Positions 6,044 through 13,769 of a stretch of DNA of 23,721 nucleotides are shown piece after piece; positions within the stretch are counted from its first letter, which is position 1; each line of letters begins with the position of its first letter. A program made the position numbers and the translations under genes. Below the pieces are notes generated by a model, which did not search any database, was not told the origin of the DNA, and saw nothing but the letters and a program-made list of their open reading frames with translations. This stretch comes from Streptosporangiaceae bacterium (lineage in GTDB: Bacteria > Actinomycetota > Actinomycetes > Streptosporangiales > Streptosporangiaceae), in NCBI GenBank assembly GCA_030040475.1, contig JASHTQ010000064.1:1-23721 (forward strand), written 5' to 3'.

Positions 6044-6793
6044 ATGGACCTCAGGCAAGCAGCCCGTATCTGGCGTGCGCGATGGATCTTGACCGCTGTA
6101 CTGCTCATTCTGGCGATGGTCGGCGCCGCCGGGGCAGCGGCAGAGTTGCCGCGTCACTACCAGTCGACTTCCTCCGTGGTCCTGCTGGCACCACCCGCCG
6201 CGTCCGCGCAGAACGGCGGCAACCCGTTCCTGAGCTTCAGCGCCTCGCTGACCCTGACCGCCGACGCCGTCAGCAGGGAAATGATGGCACCGCAAGTCAT
6301 CGGGCAATTGGCCGCCCGGGGATTCACCGCCTCCTACACCGTCGCGCTCCCGTCCTATACCACCTCAACGACCGGATCGGTCCTGGTAGTCACGGTCACG
6401 GGCACGAACGCGGCCGGGGTACAGCAGACGCTGCAGGCGGTGACCGCGCAGGTCGGCGCCCAACTCACCCAGCTTCAGCAGGGCGTGGCGGCGAGCGACC
6501 AGGTGCACGCCGAGATGCTCTCCTTCACGCCACAGGCCGCGCTCAGCATCAGCCAGGCGGCGCGCCCGCTGGTTGTCGTCGGCGTGCTGTTGCTCGTGAT
6601 CTGCCTCGGGACACCGATCGTCGTGGACGGGCTGGCCACCCGGCGGCAGCTCAAGCATCGGTCGGCGCTCTCCCAGGACTGGGCGCTCCTCGACATCTCG
6701 GCGTTCCCGCATCGGTCGGCGTTCCCGGACGAGCCGGCCATCCATCCGGAACTGGCCTTCCCTCGGGAGTCCACGGGACGTGGTGACCAGTAG
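6044..6793 (+). CDS. Wzz-like chain-length determinant family protein
   Basis: A 249-residue protein with the Wzz plan: short cytoplasmic N terminus (MDLRQAARIWRARW), membrane segment about 14-33, a 140-residue extracytoplasmic domain starting with the family's YQSTSSVVLLAPP (39-51), and a second membrane segment about 175-195 preceded by the proline-containing QAARPLVVVG. It lacks a cytoplasmic kinase domain; the C-terminal 50 residues are hydrophilic and include two HRSA[LF] repeats. The ATG at 6044 is preferred to one at 5990 because AGGCGGGG precedes it and the first membrane segment is then correctly placed. The neighbouring Wzy polymerase, encoded convergently, is the likely partner. 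This copy fits the family better than its divergent neighbour. Confidence 0.78.
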   Translation: MDLRQAARIWRARWILTAVLLILAMVGAAGAAAELPRHYQSTSSVVLLAPPAASAQNGGNPFLSFSASLTLTADAVSREMMAPQVIGQLAARGFTASYTVALPSYTTSTTGSVLVVTVTGTNAAGVQQTLQAVTAQVGAQLTQLQQGVAASDQVHAEMLSFTPQAALSISQAARPLVVVGVLLLVICLGTPIVVDGLATRRQLKHRSALSQDWALLDISAFPHRSAFPDEPAIHPELAFPRESTGRGDQ

Positions 6794-6863
6794 GCCGGGC
6801 CTCGGGGCCACCGCCGTTCGTTGATCTGCCGGACCCCGGTGCGTTCTCGGCCTAGTTTCCGGC

Positions 6864-8174
6864 TCACTGCCGGGCGCGTCCCAGCCGCCATGCCGCCCCC
6901 ACGCAGCCGAGCAGCAGGAAGAACAGGCCGGCCGCGATGGAGAAGGTCAGCGCGTCGAACGAGGCGAAGCACACGGCGGCTACCGCGATCGATGCGGCCA
7001 GGCATTGCCCCAGGTCACGGCTCTGGGCATCGGCCGCCATGGCTCGCACGCTCCGAGCGGTGAACCAGCCCGTCGCGAAGCACGCGATCAGGGCCAGGAG
7101 CCCGAGGATTCCGGTCTCGATCAGCGAGGTGAGGTACTGGTTGTCGACGAAGAAATAGGTCTGCGGAAAGAACGTCTGGAATCCCTGGCCGAGCCACGGG
7201 TGTGCGGTGATATACGGCACCGCCTCGGAGTACGCGTCGGCACGAGACAGGCTGCTCTGGTCGGTCCCGAGCTGGCCGAACAGCGCGGTGAAGCTGCTCA
7301 CCAGGCTCGGCTTGACCAGCCAGGCAAGGGCCGGTGCGGCGAGCCCCGCCGCGTAGGCGCGGCGCCGGTCGCGCTTGTGCCAGGTAGGGAAGAGCACCAC
7401 GCAGATCACCGCGAGGCCGAAGAAGGCGGAGCGTGATCCGGTCATCGGCATCACCACCGCGATGAGCGCGACCTGCAGCCAGCGGCGGACCCGCACCGCC
7501 GCCGACGCGAAGCGGGCCCGATGGAGGGCGATCGGCAGGCTCATCGCCAGCACCGCGGAGAACTCCAGCGGCTGGCTGGCCGTCGCCGTCACCCGGGGCA
7601 GGCCATTGCGGCTGATGAGATCCGTCACCTGCTGATGCACGGACAGACCGGGGATCACGATGTACTTAGTGAGATCCACGCCGGTACAGAACTCGATCAC
7701 GCCCAGCGTGGCCATGGCCGTGGCGAGGATGACAATCCGGCCGAGGAGGGTCCTCAGCCGGTCGGTCCGGTCGATCCCGTCCGCCGCAAGTGCCAGCACG
7801 CCGACCCATCCCGCCAGCACGATGAGGCCACGGTCGGCGCCGCTTTGCTGAGCGGCGGGCACGGCATGCCGGCTGGCGGATACGTACGCCGCCACGACCA
7901 CGCAGGCGAAGATCGTGGCGGCGACCCGGACCGGCTGTCTGCCTTGGTCCACGCCGAGGCCGGGGTGCTGACGGGCTACCAGGTACCAGCACAGTATGGC
8001 GACCGCCAGCAGGGCGGCCGGGGCGCCCGCCGCCCCGAACGATCCGACGACCAGGGACGAGGGTATGACCATCAGCAGGATCGCGTAGCAGCTCAGCAGC
8101 GTGACCGCATCGACCCGCCACGGCTGGCGGCCGATCCTGGCGTCATGGCCGGGTAGCAGGTCGGCCGGGCTCAT
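6864..8174 (-). CDS. O-antigen ligase / Wzy-type polysaccharide polymerase
   Basis: A 436-residue membrane protein with about ten to twelve hydrophobic segments, expected to join lipid-linked repeat units outside the membrane. It shows the O-antigen ligase (Wzy_C) pattern: a GSRSAFFG motif (246-253) after one membrane helix, then a large loop with R311, AHPWLGQGF (324-332) and DNQYLTSLIETGILGLL (344-360). Polymerase and ligase share this fold; next to Wzz-like and Wzx genes, polymerase is the better reading. The ATG at 8174 is chosen because ACGGGG lies six bases upstream; an ATG at 8189 and a TTG at 8201 are alternatives. Its 3' end faces the forward Wzz-like gene with a 70-base gap and no strong terminator. 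Confidence 0.85.
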   Translation of the reverse strand: MSPADLLPGHDARIGRQPWRVDAVTLLSCYAILLMVIPSSLVVGSFGAAGAPAALLAVAILCWYLVARQHPGLGVDQGRQPVRVAATIFACVVVAAYVSASRHAVPAAQQSGADRGLIVLAGWVGVLALAADGIDRTDRLRTLLGRIVILATAMATLGVIEFCTGVDLTKYIVIPGLSVHQQVTDLISRNGLPRVTATASQPLEFSAVLAMSLPIALHRARFASAAVRVRRWLQVALIAVVMPMTGSRSAFFGLAVICVVLFPTWHKRDRRRAYAAGLAAPALAWLVKPSLVSSFTALFGQLGTDQSSLSRADAYSEAVPYITAHPWLGQGFQTFFPQTYFFVDNQYLTSLIETGILGLLALIACFATGWFTARSVRAMAADAQSRDLGQCLAASIAVAAVCFASFDALTFSIAAGLFFLLLGCVGAAWRLGRARQ

Positions 8175-8411
8175 GCCATACCCCGTCATGTCAGGCCACA
8201 ACGGCTAGCGGGCGCATGCCCGGCATTTTTGCCTATTCGGTCACCGGAGCTTATCCGGCCATTCCTGCCAATTCCGTGCCAAGCCATTGTTACCGCCCCC
8301 GCGCCTTGCCCTGTGGTCCGTGTAATTCCGGTCGGCCACACTACGGCAGCTATGACATCTCTACATCAGGATCCGATAATCCAGGTGGCCCGCGTTATTA
8401 GTCCGACGTTA
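8175..8411. other. Promoter region upstream of the Wzy-type gene
   Basis: About 240 bases between two minus-strand genes. It contains a small inverted repeat CGGGC-GCAT-GCCCG (8209-8222) followed by T-rich sequence in the plus direction, and an 8-bp direct repeat CGTTATTA at 8393-8400 and 8407-8414, the second copy covering the stop codon of the upstream GT2 gene. The stretch is AT-richer than the genes, consistent with a promoter. I see no gene in it. Confidence 0.4.
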
Positions 8412-9341
8412 TTACCGTGGCATGCGCCCGCCCGAGCAGCCCAGCTCGGCCGGGCGCCGCTGCGGCATTAGCAGCGCCACAACGGCATGCCAGGACTCAC
8501 GGCGCCCGCGCGGCACCCTGGACATCTGGTTGGCAACGACGAGCCAGTAGTAGGCCCAAGACGCGAGCGCGCCATGACGGCGCCGGTACAGCCGCACCCG
8601 GTTGACGATCTGCATGGCGTGGGTGCGGTGGCTGCGGCCCGACTGCCCGCCGATGTGGACCGCCACCGACCGGGGTTCGTACCGGGTGAGCAGGCCGGCG
8701 TCCCGTGCCCGCAGCGCCAGGTCTGTCTCCTCGGAGTAGAGGAAGTAGGTCTCATCCCAGCCGCCCAGGGCCTCATAGCAGTCCCGCGACATGAGCAAGG
8801 CGGCGCCGAGCGCCCAGTCGACCGTGCACGGCCGGGCGTACGCGGAAGGGCCGTAGACGTACTCGGAGAAGACGGGCAGCCGCGTTTTGGTAAGGCCCAG
8901 TGCCCGCGGCAGGGTGGGTTCGCGCCGCAGCGACAAGTGCAGCTCCCCTCGTTCGGTGAGCACCCGCGGGGCCGCTATGCCCACCCCGGGTTCCCGCAGT
9001 GCGGCGAGGAGCGGGGGGAGCGACCCTGGGTGCAGCCGCACGTCCGGGTTCAGCACCAGGATGGCCCGCGCCTGAGCCGCCTCGCGGACGCCGCGGTTGA
9101 TGCCGCCGGCATAACCGACGTTGGCCGAGCGCACCACACGGCATCCCCCCATCGCCGTCACTCGCTCGGCGGTCCCGTCTGCCGACCCGTTGTCGACCAC
9201 GACGACGTCCGCGGTGAGGCCATCGAGAGCCTTCGGCAGGGAGTCAAGAAGATCGCCGATGACGTGGGCGCTGTTGTAGGTGACGATCACGACCGCGATG
9301 TCGGGCAGGATGGCCTGCGGCCCGCGGAGTGCTGACGACAC
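8412..9341 (-). CDS. Family 2 glycosyltransferase, rhamnosyltransferase (WbbL)-like
   Basis: A 309-residue GT-A enzyme transferring a sugar, by family most often L-rhamnose from dTDP-rhamnose, to a lipid-linked acceptor at the membrane. Motifs: VVIVTYNSA (17-25), VDNGSADGT (49-57), NVGYAGGINRGV (74-85), metal-site LNPDV (97-101), and GWDETYFLYSEETDLALRARDAG (194-216), which matches the WbbL acceptor and catalytic-base region. The GTG at 9341 is chosen because it is five bases after the stop of the beta-helix gene and just before the GT-A fold; the frame stays open much further upstream, but that reads antisense-like, low-complexity sequence inside the neighbour. Probably co-transcribed with the beta-helix gene. 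The sugar itself is not proven. Confidence 0.87.
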   Translation of the reverse strand: MSSALRGPQAILPDIAVVIVTYNSAHVIGDLLDSLPKALDGLTADVVVVDNGSADGTAERVTAMGGCRVVRSANVGYAGGINRGVREAAQARAILVLNPDVRLHPGSLPPLLAALREPGVGIAAPRVLTERGELHLSLRREPTLPRALGLTKTRLPVFSEYVYGPSAYARPCTVDWALGAALLMSRDCYEALGGWDETYFLYSEETDLALRARDAGLLTRYEPRSVAVHIGGQSGRSHRTHAMQIVNRVRLYRRRHGALASWAYYWLVVANQMSRVPRGRRESWHAVVALLMPQRRPAELGCSGGRMPR

Positions 9342-9345
9342 GGCG

Positions 9346-10428
9346 CTAGCCGGCCGCGGCCAGGTCGCCGGTCCCCGACCAGACGTTGTCCGACCAGACG
9401 TTCCCGGCCTGCTGGAGGTTGACATACGCGGCCGGGCCGTACTGGCCGCCTTCCGGGTAGTAGAGCCGCGCGAACTCGTTATCCTCGATGACGATGTTCG
9501 ATGTGCGGTCATTACGGGCGCCGCCGCCGTAGATGCAGTAGGCGCCGCCCGCGAGCAGGTTATCCACCACGAACTTGTTGGCTACGTCCTGCCCAGAACT
9601 CGATGCGTCGAGGCTGATGTCGTCGGTCTGCCCGAGATCGTTAAGGATCGTATTACCGTAGATCGTCAGCGGCTGCGTTGTCCCGTCCGCAAATATCCCA
9701 TTGGTGTGATCTCCTTGAACGTACCCCGGGTCGTGAATGTAGTTGCCGGCTATCAGCCCGGTCGATACCTGCACGCCTGTCTTGAATAGCGAGATATTGT
9801 TGTTCTTGACGACGATCCCGGTTGAGTCGCCGTAGACGTCGTCGATCGCGTAGCTGACGCGACCGGCACCTGAGTTCTGGCCGCTGATGGTGGAGTCCTC
9901 GATCGTGACACCCGCGGTATGCGTGAGGCTGATGCCGAAATATCCGCCGGTCACGACCCGTACATCCTGCACCGTCACGTCGGAGGCGTCGATGACCAGG
10001 TTGCAGGGAATGTAGAGGCCGCTGAGGACCGTCCCGCTCACGTTCACGATCACGTCGTTACCGCCGGGGTTGTAGTACCAGCCCGGCCCGCTGGATACCT
10101 GTCCAGGGACCGACCGCAGGGCCATCCCGCTCGGCACGCCCGTGTTGGTCCCATCGGGGAAACCGCACGCGCTGGGAGCCGTTATGCAGTCGCTCGGGAG
10201 CGGCCCGGCCTCGGTCGGGCCGATCTCGGATGGCCCGGTGGCGGTTGGCCCGATCTCGCTCGGCCCGATCTCGGACGACGGGCCCGCGTCGGCCGGCAGC
10301 GTTGTGCGCGCCGAGGTCATGCCGAGGCGCAGGACCAGGGCCGACGCGGTGCCACCACAGACGATCAGGCCCAGGGATATCCCGAGAGCAAGCATGCGTG
10401 CCTTCAACAGGACCTCGTTTCTACTCAC
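9346..10428 (-). CDS. Secreted right-handed beta-helix protein A
   Basis: A 360-residue exported protein. A basic N terminus and a hydrophobic segment (about 11-32) act as signal peptide or anchor; next comes an [ST]ExGP pentapeptide linker (52-76), two cysteines (Cys81, Cys88), a PDGTNTGVPSG signature (91-101), and then a parallel beta-helix with repeated V-T-I-x-[DN]-[SN] coils such as VTIEDSTISG and ITIYGNTI-like turns. This fold is used by pectate lyases, epimerases and other polysaccharide-active proteins. No lyase active site can be assigned with confidence. The GTG at 10428 is preferred to an ATG at 10395 because the signal peptide needs the upstream basic residues. It has extra cysteines (in YIPC and AYCIYGG) absent from its paralogue. 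Within a polysaccharide locus it probably binds or modifies the polymer outside the cell; this is inference. Confidence 0.75.
   Translation of the reverse strand: MSRNEVLLKARMLALGISLGLIVCGGTASALVLRLGMTSARTTLPADAGPSSEIGPSEIGPTATGPSEIGPTEAGPLPSDCITAPSACGFPDGTNTGVPSGMALRSVPGQVSSGPGWYYNPGGNDVIVNVSGTVLSGLYIPCNLVIDASDVTVQDVRVVTGGYFGISLTHTAGVTIEDSTISGQNSGAGRVSYAIDDVYGDSTGIVVKNNNISLFKTGVQVSTGLIAGNYIHDPGYVQGDHTNGIFADGTTQPLTIYGNTILNDLGQTDDISLDASSSGQDVANKFVVDNLLAGGAYCIYGGGARNDRTSNIVIEDNEFARLYYPEGGQYGPAAYVNLQQAGNVWSDNVWSGTGDLAAAG
10202..10276 (-). repeat. Five 15-bp tandem repeats coding a Gly-Pro linker
   Basis: Five imperfect copies of a 15-bp unit (GGCCCGATCTCGGAC on the plus strand) encode the pentapeptides SEIGP, TATGP and TEAGP just after the membrane segment of beta-helix protein A. 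The paralogue lacks them. The unit is a multiple of three, so copy number can vary without loss of frame. Confidence 0.85.
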
Positions 10429-10585
10429 GACCGGTTCCGCTTGCCGGGGAGGGCCGCACGTCCGCCGCCAGGCAACCGGAATGAAGCCGACTGCAATGTG
10501 TCATGGGAACGCTACCAAGGGTATTGGTCGGAGTAGGCGGTATCGGGGAGACGGCTGGCGAGCGGACGCCGCTTACGCCCGTAAA

Positions 10586-10628
10586 CCCGGCGACGCCGGC
10601 CCGCTGTCTGCGAGCCGGCGTCGCCGGG
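10586..10628 (-). terminator. Hairpin terminator after beta-helix gene B
   Basis: A perfect 15-bp inverted repeat, CCCGGCGACGCCGGC (10586-10600) and its complement (10614-10628), with a 13-base loop. It starts 25 bases after the stop of the minus-strand beta-helix gene B. In that direction it is followed by TTTAC, a short T-run, as often seen in high-GC actinobacteria. Confidence 0.75.
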
Positions 10629-10653
10629 ATGCCGCACGGTGGCGGACTGAGGG

Positions 10654-11703
10654 TTACGGGTTGAGAATGGCCTGCCCGGTCGTGTCCCAGAAGTTGCCCG
10701 ACCAGACGTTGCCGGTGCCGGTGGTGGCGAAGTAAGCTGCGGGGCCGTACTCGCCGCCCAGCGAGAAGTACTGCTGGCCGAACCTGTTGCCCTCGATGAC
10801 GATGTTCGAGATGGTGTTGCCCAGGGTGGTACCGCCGTAGATGGGGTAGCCACCGCCCGCGAGGAAGTTGTTCTCGATCGTCTTGTTCGCCACCGGAGAG
10901 CCGGAAGTCTCCGAGTCGAGGCTGATGGCGTCGGTCTGGGTCAGGCTGTTGAAGATCGTGTTGTTCTCGATCGTCATCGGCTCCGTGCCCCCGTTGTCGA
11001 AGATGCCGTTGGTGTGATCTCCGGAGATGTAGCCGGGGTCGTGGATGTAGTTGCCTTCGATCAGCCCGGTGTTCATCTGTATGGCGGTCTTGAAGTAGGA
11101 GATGTTGTCGTCACTGATCACCATCCCCGTCGAGTCGCCGTAGACGTCATCGATCGCGTAGCCGACGCGGCCCGTCGTGGAGTTCTGGCCACTGATAGTT
11201 GAATTCTCGATCGTGACGTTCGTGGTGTGCGCGAGAGTGACAGCGAAATTACCGCTGACCACGACCTGGACGTTATCGACCGTCACGTTGGACGCCTCGA
11301 TCACGAGGTTGTAGGGAATGTAGAGGTCGCTGAGTACCGCTCCGTTCCCGGTCACCACCACGTCGCCGCCCGCGGCGTTGTAGGACCAGCCCGGCCCGCT
11401 TGACACCTGGCTCGGGACCGTCTTCAGGGTCACCCCGCTTTGAACGCCGGTGTTGGTCGCGTCCGGGTAACCGCACGCGCTGGGCTTGGCCGCGCAGTTG
11501 GTGAGCACCGCGGCGTCCGCCCGGCCCGAAGCGCCGCTGCCTGGGAGGGCAGCCACCGCGGCGAGTGCCGCGGTGAGGACGGCCGCGCCGGAAATCAGGC
11601 CCAGGCGGCGCGCCCGCCTGCTGGAGCCGGCGCCCGGAGCGGCGGACCGCTCCCGGCCGATGCGGATAGAGGTGCGGGTAGCAGCGTCTCGATTGATAGC
11701 CAT
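10654..11703 (-). CDS. Secreted right-handed beta-helix protein B (paralogue of A)
   Basis: A 349-residue exported protein, closely similar to protein A along the whole beta-helix. Shared blocks include SSGPGW, TISGQNS, YAIDDVYGDSTG, GNYIHDPGY and GDHTNGIF. It has a long basic N-terminal region with SSRRARRLGLISG, possibly a twin-arginine signal, then a hydrophobic core and a likely cleavage site after Ala-Asp-Ala near residue 64. Cys70 and Cys77 (CAAKPSACGYPD) match the conserved pair of protein A. AAGGAA lies six bases before the ATG. A strong hairpin follows, so it is probably a separate transcript from protein A, which begins 225 bases further on. The enzyme activity, if any, is unknown; a structural or polymer-binding role is equally possible. 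Confidence 0.77.
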   Translation of the reverse strand: MAINRDAATRTSIRIGRERSAAPGAGSSRRARRLGLISGAAVLTAALAAVAALPGSGASGRADAAVLTNCAAKPSACGYPDATNTGVQSGVTLKTVPSQVSSGPGWSYNAAGGDVVVTGNGAVLSDLYIPYNLVIEASNVTVDNVQVVVSGNFAVTLAHTTNVTIENSTISGQNSTTGRVGYAIDDVYGDSTGMVISDDNISYFKTAIQMNTGLIEGNYIHDPGYISGDHTNGIFDNGGTEPMTIENNTIFNSLTQTDAISLDSETSGSPVANKTIENNFLAGGGYPIYGGTTLGNTISNIVIEGNRFGQQYFSLGGEYGPAAYFATTGTGNVWSGNFWDTTGQAILNP

Positions 11704-12074
11704 GACATTTCCTTCTTTCGTTAGCGTGTTGCGCTGTCATGACTACTCTCGGCAATTTCCCGGCCGTCTCTCAGAGGAGAATTGCCTGTCTACGGGAGGA
11801 CGTTTTACCTGTCCTTTGGGCCTGGTTATTTCGGCCCGATTCCTTTGACCCTGGTTTCCTTTCCCGCTAGGGACCTTCGGCCCGGGCACCAGGGCGCCGT
11901 GCGCCGTGCGGCAGCTTTAATCCCGCGGCCGCGCCTCGTGGCCAGGGGCTCGTGGCCAGGGGCTCGTGGCCAGGGGCCTTATGGCCGGCGCCCGGGCGAA
12001 TACCGATACCGGCTGGCAGGCGTCACGGCGTGCCCGGCACCGCAATCCCGGGGTTGTGATCTACGGGAGGGGGG
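11704..12074. other. Intergenic region upstream of beta-helix gene B
   Basis: This 371-base stretch separates gene B and the ABC transporter gene, both on the minus strand. Near gene B it holds the ribosome binding site and an inverted repeat GGCAATT (11751-11757) with AATTGCC (11780-11786) that could fold in the leader RNA. Further out is a 14-bp triple repeat. An open frame on the plus strand here has no coding signature. No clear terminator for a minus-strand transcript entering from the ABC gene was seen. Confidence 0.45.
11935..11976. repeat. Three perfect 14-bp tandem repeats
   Basis: CTCGTGGCCAGGGG occurs three times head to tail without a mismatch, in non-coding DNA. The period is not a multiple of three, which agrees with the stretch not being translated. 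Each copy contains the palindromic core TGGCCA. Confidence 0.9.
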
Positions 12075-13769
12075 TCAGGCGGGCGCTGCCTGCGGCCGGG
12101 CGACGAGGCTGAGGAAGGCCTCTTCGAGGCTGGCCTCGGTCACGACGATGCCGGCGATGGCGTGGCGGTGGTGGTAGAGCGCCCAGACGGTGGCGTCGGC
12201 GTCGGTGCTGTGGAGGGTCACCCATTGCCCGTCGGCGTGCACGGCGGTGACGCCGCGGGTGCCCGCGAACTGCCCGGGGTCGCCGTCGAGGAGCCGGAAG
12301 CGGACGACGCGGCCGGCTCCGGCGGCGGTTTTCACCTCGCCGGGCGTTCCGTCGGCGATGACGTGACCGGCGCCGATAAGCACGACCCGGCCGGCGTGCT
12401 CATCGGCCTCCTCGAGGTAATGGGTGGAGAAGAGCACCGTGGTGTGATGCCGGGCGGCGTGGTCTTCGAGCGCGTTCCACAGGTCGCGGCGGACCTGGAC
12501 GTCCAGGGCGGCGGTGGGCTCGTCGAGGACGAGCAGCGCGGGGTTCCCGGCTGTGGCGAGGGCGAAGCGGACCCGCTGGGCCTGGCCTCCCGACAGGCGG
12601 TCGGTCCGGCGGCGGAGGAGATCGCCCAGACCGGCGGTGCCGGTCACGGCGGCAAGATCCAGCGGTGCCGGGTAGAGCGCGCGGATAAAGCGGAGCAGCT
12701 CGCCTACGCCCACGCCGGCCATCAGCTCGCTGTCCTGGAGCATGGCGCCGACCTGTCCGTGCGCCGCGGCCCGGCGCGGAGAAGACCCGAACAGCCGGGC
12801 CCGGCCGCTGTCGGCCTGGCGCAGGCCGAGCAGGATCGACATCGTCGTGGTCTTCCCCGCGCCGTTGGGGCCGAGCAGGGCCACGATTTCTCCGGCCGGG
12901 ACCCGCAAGTCAAGCCCGCCTACGGCGGTGACCGAGCCGTAATGCTTGACCACGCCGCGCAGCTCGACGGCCTCGGCCGTGCCCGCTTGCGGGGACGATT
13001 CCCGTGCCGCCCGGGGCCGGAGCGACTCGCGCCGGGCGGCGAGGGGAAGCAGGCTGAGGCCGGCTGTCCAGGCCACAAGCACCAGGACGTTGGCGGCCGC
13101 GGGAGCCGAACCGCTGGTGACATGCCAGCCGAGAGCGGCCTGGTTGTAGGAAGGCAGCGCCGCGGCGACGTGCCGCAGGCCGGGCGAGAGCACCCCGGGC
13201 GGCACCCACAGACCGCCGAGGGCGGCGAGCGCGAACCACAGGCCCGTGCTCACCGCGTAGGCCACGGTGCTGGTGGCGAGCGAGCCGATGGCGATGCCGA
13301 GGGCCACGAACGGCAGGACACCGATCCACAGCAGGGCCACGTCGGCGCCCCACTGCCACGCCGCCAGGTGCACCCCGTGCGCGACCACCGCGGCGACGCA
13401 CACCGTGACCACGGCAGGAAGGGCAACGAGCATCCCGGCGGCGATACGCCCCGCGAGAACCTGGGCAGCCCGCAGCGGCGTGGTGACCAGGTAGTCCGAC
13501 CAGCCGCCCTCCCGGTCCCTGGCCAGCCGCGGTGCGGTCGCCGACAGCGCCGCCCACATCGCGCCGAAGGTGGCCATGGCCACCATGATCTCCTTCGCCG
13601 CTGGCAACCCGAAGGTGGTGTCCTGGCCCGCCGACTTGCCTCCGAAGACGGCGGAAAACAGCAGGTAGAAGCCTACTGGGGCGATGACAGCCAGGAGCAG
13701 GTAGCGGCCGTCGCGCACGGTGCGGGAAAGCTCCAGGCGCAGGTACCCGAGCGCCGCCCTCGTGGTCAT
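12075..13769 (-). CDS. ABC transporter with fused ABC-2 permease and ATPase
   Basis: A 564-residue half-transporter probably exporting a drug, lipid or polysaccharide-related compound. Residues 1-245 are an ABC-2 type permease with about six membrane segments. A linker with RESLRPRAARESS leads to an ATPase domain from about 268: Walker A GPNGAGKT (300-307), signature LSGGQ (392-396), Walker B LLVLDE (412-417) and H-loop His450 in STHYLEEAD, of the DrrA/CcmA-like type. The permease-first order in one chain is unusual, as these are normally two genes with the ATPase first. The start ATG overlaps the stop of the TetR gene by four bases, so translation is coupled and expression presumably TetR-controlled. 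Two copies would make a full transporter. Substrate not identifiable. Confidence 0.87.
   Translation of the reverse strand: MTTRAALGYLRLELSRTVRDGRYLLLAVIAPVGFYLLFSAVFGGKSAGQDTTFGLPAAKEIMVAMATFGAMWAALSATAPRLARDREGGWSDYLVTTPLRAAQVLAGRIAAGMLVALPAVVTVCVAAVVAHGVHLAAWQWGADVALLWIGVLPFVALGIAIGSLATSTVAYAVSTGLWFALAALGGLWVPPGVLSPGLRHVAAALPSYNQAALGWHVTSGSAPAAANVLVLVAWTAGLSLLPLAARRESLRPRAARESSPQAGTAEAVELRGVVKHYGSVTAVGGLDLRVPAGEIVALLGPNGAGKTTTMSILLGLRQADSGRARLFGSSPRRAAAHGQVGAMLQDSELMAGVGVGELLRFIRALYPAPLDLAAVTGTAGLGDLLRRRTDRLSGGQAQRVRFALATAGNPALLVLDEPTAALDVQVRRDLWNALEDHAARHHTTVLFSTHYLEEADEHAGRVVLIGAGHVIADGTPGEVKTAAGAGRVVRFRLLDGDPGQFAGTRGVTAVHADGQWVTLHSTDADATVWALYHHRHAIAGIVVTEASLEEAFLSLVARPQAAPA

Noticed and set aside
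9342..9512. N-terminal extension of the GT2 gene to 9512
   Set aside because: The extra residues are Ser/Arg/Thr-rich and lie antisense-free but out of frame inside beta-helix gene A; the GTG at 9341 fits the GT-A start.
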